Assembly (NCBI GenBank): GCA_934045905.1
Contig: OW203766.1
Span: 19,276,309-19,340,308 of the forward strand
Source: Leuctra nigra
Lineage: Eukaryota > Arthropoda > Insecta > Plecoptera > Leuctridae
DNA: 64,000 nt
Direction of reading: 5' to 3'
Position numbers and translations under genes: made by a program
Notes under the pieces: generated by a model
What the model was told of the DNA's origin: nothing
Database searches by the model: none
Seen by the model: the letters and a program-made list of their open reading frames with translations, nothing else
Shown here: positions 19,878 through 28,975 of the stretch, piece after piece
How positions within the stretch are numbered: the first letter of the stretch is position 1
Layout of the letters: every line of letters begins with the position of its first letter

Positions 19878-20774
19878 TCACATCTTGGTTATGCCTAACA
19901 CAGAAAAGATGACAGTAAGGTCGCCATCCGGAGCGGGGTCAAAGTCCAACTCAATTGCGTTCTTGCTGCCGAGGGCACATTCTCCCAGCGCGAGCGGCGA
20001 CATTTTGTAAGTCTGATTCCTCCCCTCGTTCGGATCAGTCATCGGCAAGGACGGTGAATAGGGAATCATCGGTGCAACCGCCAGGTTGACCTTGAAGCTG
20101 CATGCGTGAACATCGGGTCCGATGTACCTTGAGAAAAACATAATCTTATTCGTCGTGTATCTTGAGAAAAACACAATCTTACTCGTCGATATACGTCTGC
20201 AGCTTATCCAGAAGTATTCGTTTTCATCGTTCCCCTTGACGATCATTGTGAATTCGGTATTGTCAAATGGAAACCCAACCAGTTTTAACGAATCAGGAAT
20301 AATGTCCGTGATGAGCAAAACATTCTCTGAATGTTTCATTTGAGCGTGATCATAAAGTTCCTCGGCATTTCCAACAAAATCGCAAGTATAGCCCTGCAGC
20401 ATACATTTGTAAGCAGGCTTGTATCTGCAGTTACGATAATGAACCTCTAGATCTTCCTCTCTGTTTCTCTTGACTCCACATCCCTTCGGCTGGAACTTGC
20501 AAGGGACGGTGAGGACTCGGTCGCTGAGGGTGTCCAAGGGGAGGTTGCGGGTGGAAGGAGTTCCTGGTACACCGCACACCGGACATTGCTCCACCTTCTC
20601 CTTGCAGTCGGAACAGAGCACGTGCCCGATCACGCACGTGAAGATCGGGGCTTGGCAGGACTCGAGGCAAGCACGACATTCCAGGATCTCAAACACGGAC
20701 TTAACGATGTTCTCATTGACATCTTTTGTTCTTGGTATTTTGTCATCGACATCTTTCGAAAACAGTCCACCCAT
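19878..20774 (-). CDS. SIAH/Sina-like RING E3 ubiquitin ligase, paralogue 1
   Basis: 298 residues, intronless. Predicted to pass ubiquitin from an E2 to substrates held by its C-terminal domain. The RING uses C33, C36, C47, H51, C54, C57, C64 and C67 (ECRACLESC, GHVLCSDCKEK, CPVCG). The SIAH-type double zinc finger follows (CKFQPKGCGVKRNREEDLEV, then C116, C124, C131, H143, H148). The rest is the TRAF-like sandwich (NEYFWISCRR, FSRYIGPDVHACSF). The N-terminus MGGLFSK has Gly2 and Ser6, the pattern for N-myristoylation. An internal 36-bp duplication gives FFSRY twice. A TATA-like TTAAATAT lies on this strand near 20,860. Paralogue 2 is at 24,770-25,603. Confidence 0.88.
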   Translation of the reverse strand: MGGLFSKDVDDKIPRTKDVNENIVKSVFEILECRACLESCQAPIFTCVIGHVLCSDCKEKVEQCPVCGVPGTPSTRNLPLDTLSDRVLTVPCKFQPKGCGVKRNREEDLEVHYRNCRYKPAYKCMLQGYTCDFVGNAEELYDHAQMKHSENVLLITDIIPDSLKLVGFPFDNTEFTMIVKGNDENEYFWISCRRISTSKIVFFSRYTTNKIMFFSRYIGPDVHACSFKVNLAVAPMIPYSPSLPMTDPNEGRNQTYKMSPLALGECALGSKNAIELDFDPAPDGDLTVIFSVLGITKM

Positions 20775-20986
20775 AATTGTTTCAAATTGCAGTTTAAACT
20801 AACTTGATCTCAGAAAGATTTTATGGGCGTGACAGTAGAATGACTGGTCGCGGGATATTTAAGAAAACAAAATCCAGACGCCTCCAAACAAGTCACTTAA
20901 ACGCGACGCCTGTGATTAAACTCTTCAACTGAGATCCATGAAGCGGTGAACAAGGTCTTTGAATTGCATTGATAAACCATCACAGT

Positions 20987-22440
20987 ATGAATGCATCGTC
21001 CATATCACCTGAATTGGAGGCCATATCACCTGAAGACCGTAATGCTATGTCTACACAGCATACTTAAGTATTACCTATTTAAGTACCTACTAATCTTAAG
21101 TTTTCATGAACGTCTACACTACAAACTTAAATCACAAGTCACCGCCTGAAAATTGAGGTGAAAGTGTGAAGGAACTACCATGTTTAGTTGGCAGTGGAAA
21201 CTGTACAGCTGTTTGACATTTGGAGTGTTTTTAAGGTTATTAGTTGTTAATATTGTGGTATTTTATTATTCTCTCATGACAATATCTCCGTTAGTACATA
21301 CATTGTATCGTTACATTGTAACAAATGTGTGTATACATTGTAAAACCTCCAAATTACTTTTCGCGCGGTAATTTCAAAACGAGAAATTGCACGAGATCTC
21401 GTGATCTGCGATAAACACCTACTTACGAACGAGTTTTTCAAATCTTAAGTCGACCCGAGACTTAAGTATCTGGTGGATGGACTACACATGACTTAAGATT
21501 AGTATGTACTTAAGTGTGTCACTTAAGTACACAGTGTGGACGAGGCATAAGCCGTGTCCTATCTGTGGTAAACTCTTTCAGAGAGTTCGAACGCACATAA
21601 CAAGATCTCATCCGGAATATCACAGAGATCTTATTTGTGAAAGACACGTCAAAATGCCCAAGCCAAAGAATACGCGGAATAATGCGGAGGAAGATCTTAA
21701 TGAAGCCGATCAGTGAAATAGGGGAAATGTTGATGAAGTTGACGATGTTCTACCTTCTCAAGTATAAGTGTTGATCAACGCAAATTGCATTCGGATCTCG
21801 ATTCTTGGGTGATACGTTTTGAAGAAGAATGTGTTGAGGAGGAGTTTGGGACTAGAGAAGAAGCTTTCTCCAGCTACCTTGCTGAAGCCATCACACTTCT
21901 TCCTGGACCTAAGAACCCAGCAACTCGGTACTATATGAAGCACGCAAGAAAGGCGTTTACAAGAATAATGACAGAACTCACAAGGATACGTCAAATCCGA
22001 TGAGAAAATCAAAACGTGAAAGAGAAAAGCGTAAGGAAAAGTATTTATACCAAAAAGCACAATACTTATTTTACAATCAGAGGAGAAAAGCACTAAATTT
22101 AATAATACACAGAAACGACCCTGAGTGTAGAATTGATAGTACGGACTTAAGTACCGAGTTTGAAGAGCGTTACAGTACTCCAAACGACAGCATGCGCGAT
22201 TCATATCCAAGAAAACTCAGTGGCGCTGAAGTGGAGAGAAACAATAAGGAATTCTCAACAAAAATATCTCCTGCAGTAATGATAAATGCCATTCGATCTA
22301 TCAAAATAGACACAGCGCCGGGACGCGTCTTTCCATACCCTAATCGAGCCCAACTCATTGATTTGAAAATTTGCATTTTACTCGCATTTAACGCCGAATC
22401 TATTCGATATAACCAAACATTTTATCACTCGAATTCATAA
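20987..22440 (+). pseudogene. N-terminal relic of a zinc-finger LINE, split by a MITE
   Basis: An ORF starting at ATG 20,987 (MNASSISPELEAISPEDR) is cut by a MITE at 21,043-21,547. Taking out the MITE and one TAA target copy restores the frame into KPCPICGKLFQRVRTHITRS, a C2H2 zinc finger (C-x2-C, then H-x4-H). After a stop at 21,714-21,716, two further open stretches (21,785-22,003 and 22,000-22,440) read like the region before the RT domain in R2/NeSL-type LINEs: NQRRKALNLI, then LSGAEVERNN and SIKIDTAPG. The RT core itself is missing. Probably a 3'-truncated, frameshifted LINE; a captured host copy cannot be excluded. Confidence 0.6.
21040..21550. mobile_element. PIF/Harbinger-like MITE, 505 bp
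   Basis: Element 21,043-21,547 with ends TGCTATGTCTACACAGC / matching ...CACAGTGTGGACGAGGCA and repeated CTTAAGT motifs in both arms. It is flanked by the 3-bp duplication TAA (21,040-21,042 and 21,548-21,550). The 3-bp TWA target fits PIF/Harbinger. No transposase. Confidence 0.8.
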
Positions 22441-23050
22441 TGAAGCAGCTAAGTGAGGTGTCTCCGCAATATCGGAGGTTTTACTCACGTAATTGTTGAC
22501 AGTTTGAAAGTAAAGAACATTGTTCGGAAAGTAGATTTAAACACTTTATAAGAAGATATACAAATTTCTCGATGTCAAAATTAGGACACGAGACAAAAAA
22601 TGCAGTGGATTATAAGCAAGGCGAAACAAAATGATTAGAAGAGGTTGGTTTTAATAAATAATTATAATAATCATGAATATTAAATTATGACCAATATTTC
22701 AGGTCAACACCATAAGCATACGCAAAAGTACGATATACCCTAAGTATCTACTTTTGGACTTCGCATTAATTTAAACGAATGTTTAGATCCGACTAGATTA
22801 TCTAATATTGTCGGCTAGGTTTATTGTAAGTACAATATACCAATTTAAGATGATTGTTAAAAAGTGTTTTTCTGTGACGAAACAGGTACCAGGTGTTTAG
22901 GTGCTTAGGTAACTACCTAAGGTACTAAGAATTGACATAGGAAGTCATTTGAAGGACGACATAAAATAATTTGAATTGCTGGAAAATATTTTTTTCAGTA
23001 CTTTAGTCTCTAAACAGTTGTATTGAGTTGGGTTCGATTAGGGTATGGAA
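22441..23050. other. Non-coding spacer
   Basis: AT-rich, no supported feature. Confidence 0.5.
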
Positions 23051-23061
23051 AGACGCCTCCC

Positions 23062-23150
23062 GGCAATGTAATCTATTGAACGCATTATTTCGAGATCATT
23101 ATTATTGCTCATATTACTAGGTCTGTTTGTTGAGCTTGCTCGGAAGTCGG
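23062..23150 (+). repeat. Duplicate of the SIAH-like gene 2 upstream flank
   Basis: GGCAATGTAATCTATTGAAC through GTTTGTTGAGCTTGCTCGGA matches 25,858-25,940 with few changes. No SIAH coding sequence lies beside this copy. Confidence 0.8.
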
Positions 23151-23179
23151 AACTGTTCTAAACACAGTCCGTGTTCCAT

Positions 23180-23304
23180 GGGGGGGGGGGGGGGGGGACT
23201 GCAAACTCATGTGGGTCCGGAGCGTATAGACCCGGGAATTTTTTCTGTAAATTTTACCATTTTAGTGCGTTTTAGTATAACCCCCCCCCCCCCCCCCCCC
23301 CCCC
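23180..23304. repeat. G18 and C24 homopolymers in inverted arrangement
   Basis: A run of 18 G (23,180-23,197) and a run of 24 C (23,281-23,304) about 80 bases apart. The flanks (ACTCATGTGGGTCC, and GGACTCCCATGAGT on the other side) are also inverted. This resembles the G/C arms of the MITE 3 family. Confidence 0.65.
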
Positions 23305-23859
23305 GCACCGTGGACTCCCATGAGTGTACCCATAACAACTAATAAGTATTTGTAAGTGCAATGTGCAGTCAGAAGAGATTTCTGTATTGTAGCTGTGTTA
23401 TACTGCATTAATATGCAGATGCTCTTATATACTGCATCGTCCCAGCGTCATCATTTGAGGACACCAATATTTAATCAAACCTGGCGCATGATTGCAAAAA
23501 ATATTGGACATATTATTAAGTGCATATGTTTTACCAACATGTTGACATAATTATCATAATTCATTTGAGAAATATACTTTGTATATTAAAAAAAAATCAT
23601 TAAGACACCTCTCCAGAAGCAAAAAATGAAAACACTTTTCAGCATTTGTTTAGAAACAAATTGTATGAACATAGGTAATGAAGAAAATATTTTTAAGTAG
23701 CTACATTCATTGGTATCAATAATACATATTAAAAGTTAAACAAAAATGTAGAAAGACCCCCAAAAAAATACTTTTTACCTGTCCTCAAACAAGGACGCTG
23801 GTAGTTTACTTTTTTGGGCCACATACAATAACAAATTGAATATTTTAATTTCAAATATT

Positions 23860-24300
23860 AAATATCAATTAGTTAACTTTTGTTTCAAACTATTTGTTAA
23901 ATGTCGCTACAATCTTATTAAAAACATGTCGTTAATACAAAAGATGTCTGAATTCAATTCTGTTAAATGTACATGTTGATTGATTGTCAAGCGAGCGTCT
24001 CTATACTTGAAGCTTATGGCTCGAATCTCTGTTTGTTTGTCTAGATGTTTGTCTGTCGTCTGTGCCTTTGGCGTCTCCTGCCAAACGAAGTAACGGACAA
24101 GGTCAATTTACTCACAAAACTTATATTACTATTCTGGTTGTGGTCATAATGATTCTCAGCAAGATCGGTCCATTGGTTTCATCGGAAATTGGATTTATGT
24201 TGATTCGAAGAGTTGGAAGAGAATAAATGATAATTACTTTTTATGTCTAATTACCAAGCTGTAATGTACCGTGAGACCAAGATTCATGGATCATAGCTTA
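23860..24300 (+). repeat. Dispersed repeat B, copy 1
   Basis: Shares TGTTAAATGTCGCTAC, AATGTACATGTTGATTGATT, ACTTTTTATGTC and GTAATGTACCGTGAGAC with 39,720-40,290 in the same order. Function unknown. Confidence 0.6.
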
Positions 24301-24597
24301 GTTCACACTAGTAAGACACGGTTCGCTCAATTGACCAATGAAAGTGAAGCCTTTCCAGGTACCCAGCAATTTTCGTCACTCGGATGGATTAGCGCTTATC
24401 AGCTACTGGTGGTAAAAATATGAACTTACACTGCATATGCAAAACACTGAAAGTAGTTCACTATGGAGATAATAGATGGAGCGGCGCCATCTGAGAAACG
24501 AATTTAGTAGAAAATCAGGTCTGTTTAGGCTTCACTTCAGCCAATGTTAATGGTATAGGAGTAAACGAACCTGGCCTTACTAGTTACTAGTATGAAT
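24301..24597. mobile_element. MITE inserted in repeat B
   Basis: TTCACACTAGTAAGACACGG...AAGTGAAGCC at the left is the inverted form of GGCTTCACTT...CTAGTTACTAGTATGAA at the right. It is absent at the matching point of the second repeat B copy (near 40,255), which supports an insertion. Confidence 0.6.
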
Positions 24598-24707
24598 GTA
24601 GTAATGATGTCCATGAATCTTGATGAGACTACAAGAAAGTACCCTATCTATAGAGTATAACATATATTAATTAGTTACAAAATATCTTGTGAAGAGTAAC
24701 CGACATT

Positions 24708-24713
24708 TTTATT
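24708..24713 (-). terminator. Polyadenylation signal of SIAH-like gene 2
   Basis: AATAAA on the - strand, 57 bases past the stop codon. Confidence 0.5.
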
Positions 24714-24769
24714 TAGGATTAAAAATTTAGTAGGCAAGTATTTAAACAAGTAGGTAGCTTGATATAAAA

Positions 24770-25603
24770 TTATAATAAAATGTCCATCTTGGTTACGTCC
24801 TGCACAGAAATCGTGAAAGTAATGTTGCCATCCAGAGTGAGGTCAGAATCGTCCAACAACACCGTGTTCTTGCTGACGAGATCATCTTCATCCAATGTGA
24901 GCGGAGACCTGTTGAATTGCATGGTCGTCGCCGTCGCCCTCGACTCAATCTTCAGGTGGACGCTGAACTTAGATGCGTGTACATCGGGCCCGATGTACTT
25001 CGAGTACACGACGATCTTCCCCGTGGGCCTGAACATACATCTGACACATATCCAGAAGTATTCGTCTTCAGCGTTCTCCTTGAAGATAACTGTGACTCTT
25101 TCATTTCTTAACGTATTAAGCACAACCCCGCATTTCTTCGGGATAACCAAAACATTCCCTGAATGTTCAATTTGAGCGTGTTCATAAAGTTCGTCGCCAC
25201 TCCCAACAAAATCGCAATAAGGCTGCACCAAGCATTTGTAAACAGACTTGTATCTGCAGTTACGATAATGAACCTCTAGATCTTCCTCTCTGCTTCTCTT
25301 GACTCCACATCCCTTCGGCTGGAACTTGCAAGGGACGGTGAGGACTCGGTCGCTGAGGGTGTCCAAGGGGAGGTTGCGGGTGGAAGGAGTTCCTGGTACA
25401 CCGCACACCGGACAGTGCTCCACCTTCTCCTTGCAGTCGGAACAGAGCACGTGCCCGTTCACGCACGTGAAGATCGGAGCTTGGCAGGACTCCAGGCAAG
25501 CACGACATTCCAGGATCTCAAACACGGACTTGACGATTTGTTCATTGTCTTCTTTTGTTCTTGATATTTTGTCATCGACATCTTTCGAAAACAGTCCACC
25601 CAT
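24770..25603 (-). CDS. SIAH/Sina-like RING E3 ubiquitin ligase, paralogue 2
   Basis: 277 residues from the ATG at 25,603 (MGGLFSKDVDDK). The RING and SIAH zinc fingers have the same zinc ligands as paralogue 1; the TRAF-like C-terminus (DEYFWICVRCMF, YSKYIGPDVHAS) is clearly diverged. The first ~115 codons are almost identical to paralogue 1 even at silent sites. A second in-frame ATG four codons upstream (25,615) lies in an inserted foldback element and would add MWSI, burying the myristoylation-type Gly2. I chose the inner ATG because paralogue 1 starts there. Confidence 0.86.
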   Translation of the reverse strand: MGGLFSKDVDDKISRTKEDNEQIVKSVFEILECRACLESCQAPIFTCVNGHVLCSDCKEKVEHCPVCGVPGTPSTRNLPLDTLSDRVLTVPCKFQPKGCGVKRSREEDLEVHYRNCRYKSVYKCLVQPYCDFVGSGDELYEHAQIEHSGNVLVIPKKCGVVLNTLRNERVTVIFKENAEDEYFWICVRCMFRPTGKIVVYSKYIGPDVHASKFSVHLKIESRATATTMQFNRSPLTLDEDDLVSKNTVLLDDSDLTLDGNITFTISVQDVTKMDILL

Positions 25604-25794
25604 AATAGACCACATTTTAAATTATCTAGTTAGCTCTGCTTTTCAAAAAATTTCATATGCAGTACCGTGATCCTCATATCTATTCATGTTATTATCCATT
25701 GTTGAAAAACACTAATAGATATTAGGATCACGGTACTGCATATGAAATTTTTTGAAAAGCAGAGCTATCTAGATAATTTAAAATGTGGTCTATT
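25604..25794. mobile_element. Foldback element touching the start codon of SIAH-like gene 2
   Basis: 81-bp arms 25,604-25,684 and 25,714-25,794 are inverted repeats with only about two mismatches and a 29-base loop. Comparison with paralogue 1 shows the surrounding 5' flank (CATAA...TTGTTCCAATTG) is continuous without it, so it is an insertion. No ORF. Confidence 0.9.
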
Positions 25795-25857
25795 GTTCCA
25801 ATTGCTCTTTACTAACTTTATCTCAGGAAGATTTTACGGGCTTGTTAGAAGTTACCC

Positions 25858-25940
25858 GGCAACGAAATCTATTGAAGGCATTATTTCGAGATCATATTAT
25901 TGCTCATATTACTAGGTATGTTTGTTGAGCTTGCTCGGAA
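25858..25940. repeat. Upstream flank of SIAH-like gene 2, also found at 23,062
   Basis: Direct copy of 23,062-23,150. The part nearer the gene (TAACTTTATCTCAGGAAGAT) matches the upstream region of paralogue 1 (20,800-20,822). Confidence 0.75.
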
Positions 25941-27150
25941 CTGCTCTAAACTGCTCTAAGTCGCTCCAAATCAACTTGCACCAGCCATACTTCCTGTAAG
26001 GCCGACGAACACAATCACATGTTCCAAAAGCTGCTGAGCTCTTTAATGGTAATACTTTTTTTTTTAATGTCAAATGTTAATTTAAAAAATATTTTTGAAA
26101 TTGGAAAAAATACTTTGTACATTGAGTGTGAATCAACAGAAAGTATTGAAGTATTAGCCAGACATCAACATTGTATCTGACTGTCCAACTGATCTCTATA
26201 CTTCCACTTCGTTGCGTGGCATTCAACCCCTTCAGCATTAGTCCCAGTAAAGTCGAAAATTCATTGAAAATTTAAAAAAATTATCTTACCTATAGTTACC
26301 CAGTTCTGTCTGTCTATCTGTGTGTGTGTGTGTCAGGAACGGTTGCGCGCTTCGATTTGACATTGGTATTTATTGAAAACTATAACTAAGATGGAGGCGT
26401 TTTATTGCCATCATGTCTAAAATTACATCTTCTGCCTTTTGTGAATAAATTAATAACCGAAACTCACCTAAGACGAGCACCTTATCCTTTTGTAATTATA
26501 ATAAATTCATAATAAGATACTAATACGGTCTAAACCAGCACATGACATTAAAAACGTCATCTCGGCAAGAAACTTCAAATGTTATTTTTCTTATTTTCTC
26601 TTGCTCTGAATTTCGTAGGCCGTGAACATGATCAAACCAAAGTCGATGGAGTTATATTATACATTTTCTTGGGAAATAATTTTCCTTCGTTTCTTATTTA
26701 CTAAGAGTGGTGTGTATTGAGTCATGTAAACGACGTCAAGTTACTGTTGGTAATGTTTTAAACATCAATGCTTAAATTTTTACATTGCATACTGATAGGT
26801 ACCTTAGAGGCAGATGGGCGGAAGACAATTTTAATGATTCTTAAAGTGATCTCAATAACCAGTAATTCTGAGCTGAATTCTTCATCCAATCATATTTGTA
26901 ATGGTGACATGGGCCTTCTGTAAGGGTACCTATACTTCAATATAACTGTATTTGTTAACATCAGTCCAATGGTAGGTACTTATAGAGCTTGATTACCATT
27001 CCAAAAGTGTGCACTGAGAAATCCAAAACATATGACCTTCCGCTCTTATACCTACCTCTGACCTCAGAGAAACGGATATAATGAAGCTCACCATGCATTC
27101 ATAGTTTGCACGAGCTTCATTTGTTTTTCATCAACAATGTAAAAAAGTAA
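25941..27150. other. Non-coding spacer
   Basis: AT-rich. A short GT repeat lies near 26,318. No supported gene. Confidence 0.5.
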
Positions 27151-27260
27151 ATTTCAACCATTTTACAGATGTCAAGTCGATTAATGCTAATTATAAGCGG
27201 TTAATCAAAGATATTTGGTATATGAGGTGGTTTTATACCCATAATAGAGACTACTCCAAG

Positions 27261-28853
27261 ATGGCGGACGGTGACCAGTGCGCTGGCGATGGGTCCCGAG
27301 AAATAAGTGTTTTAAGCATAAATGACCTAAAGATTGAACTTGAAAAACGTGGTGAATCGGTTCGTGGAGTGAAGGCGGTGCTAGTGGAACGTTTAAAAGC
27401 TTCAATTATTACTGAGGCTCTTCGCAAAAGCGAAAACAGTGCTGCGGTGACCGATTGTAAACAATGTGACGTGTGGAAACGCCTTGCTAATGCTAGCGAA
27501 CGTGAAGTGAAAACCACGCGGGAACTTGTTGCTGAAATGAAGAAGGTATTACATCTTACGGAAGAAAAGAATAGGAATATGGAAGTGAAGATAAGAGATC
27601 TAGAAAAACTGGGGAAGCGCGAAGCTGATAATTCTGAGGTTACATGGCCAAACGTAAGTAACTTAATTTTCAACCGTGAGACGGTGCTACAGTCGACAGG
27701 GCCGTCCATGGCAAAATCATTTCAATCACCTGGGCAGAAGAACGTAAACAAAACAAAACCGGTGCCTAGCAAAGCAAAGCCAGATATTGACATCGACAGC
27801 AAATTAAATACCAGGATTACTGAGGTAAGAAATGATCTGTTTTCCCCTTCGAATACAGCTTCCCTGGCCCATTGCGTCTCGAAATCTTACACTATGGACC
27901 AGGGCATAGCAGTCGACTTTAAAACTAGATTTGGTCGCGTGGAAGAATTGAAACAGCAAGAGAAGGAAGTGGGGCAGGTTGCATGGATTGAAGAGGAGGG
28001 AAGGAAGATTTTCTACTTAATCACTAAGGAGGAGCATTTCCAGAAGCCTACTTTGAATACTCTGACTAGCGCCCTCACTGAGCTCCGTGACCTGTGTGAA
28101 GAACACAACATTAAGAGGCTCGCGATGCCTAAATTGGGGTGTGGAAAAGATAGTTTACATTGGGTCAATGTCAAACCAATTATCGAACAAGTTTTTGCAG
28201 ATGTTGATATAGAAATAGAAATATTTACTCTGACGAGACAACAACACGCTGAAATGGAAAAGAAGAGGAGAGGAACCCAGAATATCGAAGAAAAATATAA
28301 GAGGATATTGCGAGAAAATGAAGAGCAAAGCGAGCACTACCCAAAGGTGACAAAGAAGGTGTTAATATTGGTCGATTCGATGATCAGAGTTGCAGGCGAC
28401 CTTTGCAAGAGACACGGATGCGAAGTCGGCGTTTACCCGGGGATTCGAGTGAATGAACTTTCTTCAGTGATACAACGCAGAGACGACGAAAGTGAACCGG
28501 ACCTTATCATCATTCATGTTGGTACAAATAACATTAAATTTAAAAGCAACTCACATCTGATGGTAGAATTAAATGATTTGATAAATAAGGGGCAAAAGAA
28601 ATATCCAAATGCTAAATGGTCGTTAAATGGAATTGTGTACAGAGGTGACGTATACGATGGGGTAGTAAATAAGCTAAATGAGTCGATAGAATGGTTATGT
28701 AACGAAAGGCATTTGTTATATTTCGACCCAAACACAAAATTGTCAAAGCATGACTCAGCTAAAGACGGAGTGCATTTGAATTACAAAGGTGGGATGAAGT
28801 TAGGGCACTCGATGGTTGAGCACATTCAAAATCAGTGCAATTCGGAAAACTAA
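27261..28853 (+). CDS. LINE ORF1 with SAP, TARG1-like macrodomain and SGNH esterase
   Basis: 530 residues from ATG 27,261 (CAAGATGG context). (1) SAP-type DNA/RNA-binding motif, residues 16-50 (LSINDLKIELEKRGESV). (2) Charged, probably coiled-coil segment, about 70-120. (3) Macrodomain, about 187-325: NDLFSPSNTASLAHCVSKSY, GIAVDFKTRFG, FYLITKEE and PKLGCGKDSLHW follow the TARG1/OARD1 branch, and Lys256 and Asp297 stand where that family has its catalytic Lys and Asp. It should bind ADP-ribose and may remove it from acidic residues. (4) SGNH/GDSL-type hydrolase, about 365-526: LVDSM (Ser373), HVGTNN, and KDGVHLNYKG (Asp502, His505). SGNH domains are known in CR1-type ORF1; the macrodomain is unexpected. 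No zinc knuckle seen. Confidence 0.9.
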   Translation: MADGDQCAGDGSREISVLSINDLKIELEKRGESVRGVKAVLVERLKASIITEALRKSENSAAVTDCKQCDVWKRLANASEREVKTTRELVAEMKKVLHLTEEKNRNMEVKIRDLEKLGKREADNSEVTWPNVSNLIFNRETVLQSTGPSMAKSFQSPGQKNVNKTKPVPSKAKPDIDIDSKLNTRITEVRNDLFSPSNTASLAHCVSKSYTMDQGIAVDFKTRFGRVEELKQQEKEVGQVAWIEEEGRKIFYLITKEEHFQKPTLNTLTSALTELRDLCEEHNIKRLAMPKLGCGKDSLHWVNVKPIIEQVFADVDIEIEIFTLTRQQHAEMEKKRRGTQNIEEKYKRILRENEEQSEHYPKVTKKVLILVDSMIRVAGDLCKRHGCEVGVYPGIRVNELSSVIQRRDDESEPDLIIIHVGTNNIKFKSNSHLMVELNDLINKGQKKYPNAKWSLNGIVYRGDVYDGVVNKLNESIEWLCNERHLLYFDPNTKLSKHDSAKDGVHLNYKGGMKLGHSMVEHIQNQCNSEN

Positions 28854-28975
28854 TATGTGTTGGGGGGGCTGGAAATGAGATCATTGCTTTGCCTGGTAAC
28901 TCAAGCAAAAATACATTCACCGAGAGGCTGCACAAACATGATAAGTTAGTAAACAGAGCTGAGGGCTCAAACAAC

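Noticed and set aside
20470..20802. Antisense ORF (110 aa) over SIAH-like gene 1, with a 123-aa counterpart at 25,299-25,670
   Set aside because: It exists because the RING-coding strand is conserved between the paralogues. It has no domain of its own, and the sense reading explains the conservation.
23127..23342. ORF with poly-Gly and poly-Pro runs
   Set aside because: Created by the G18 and C24 homopolymers.
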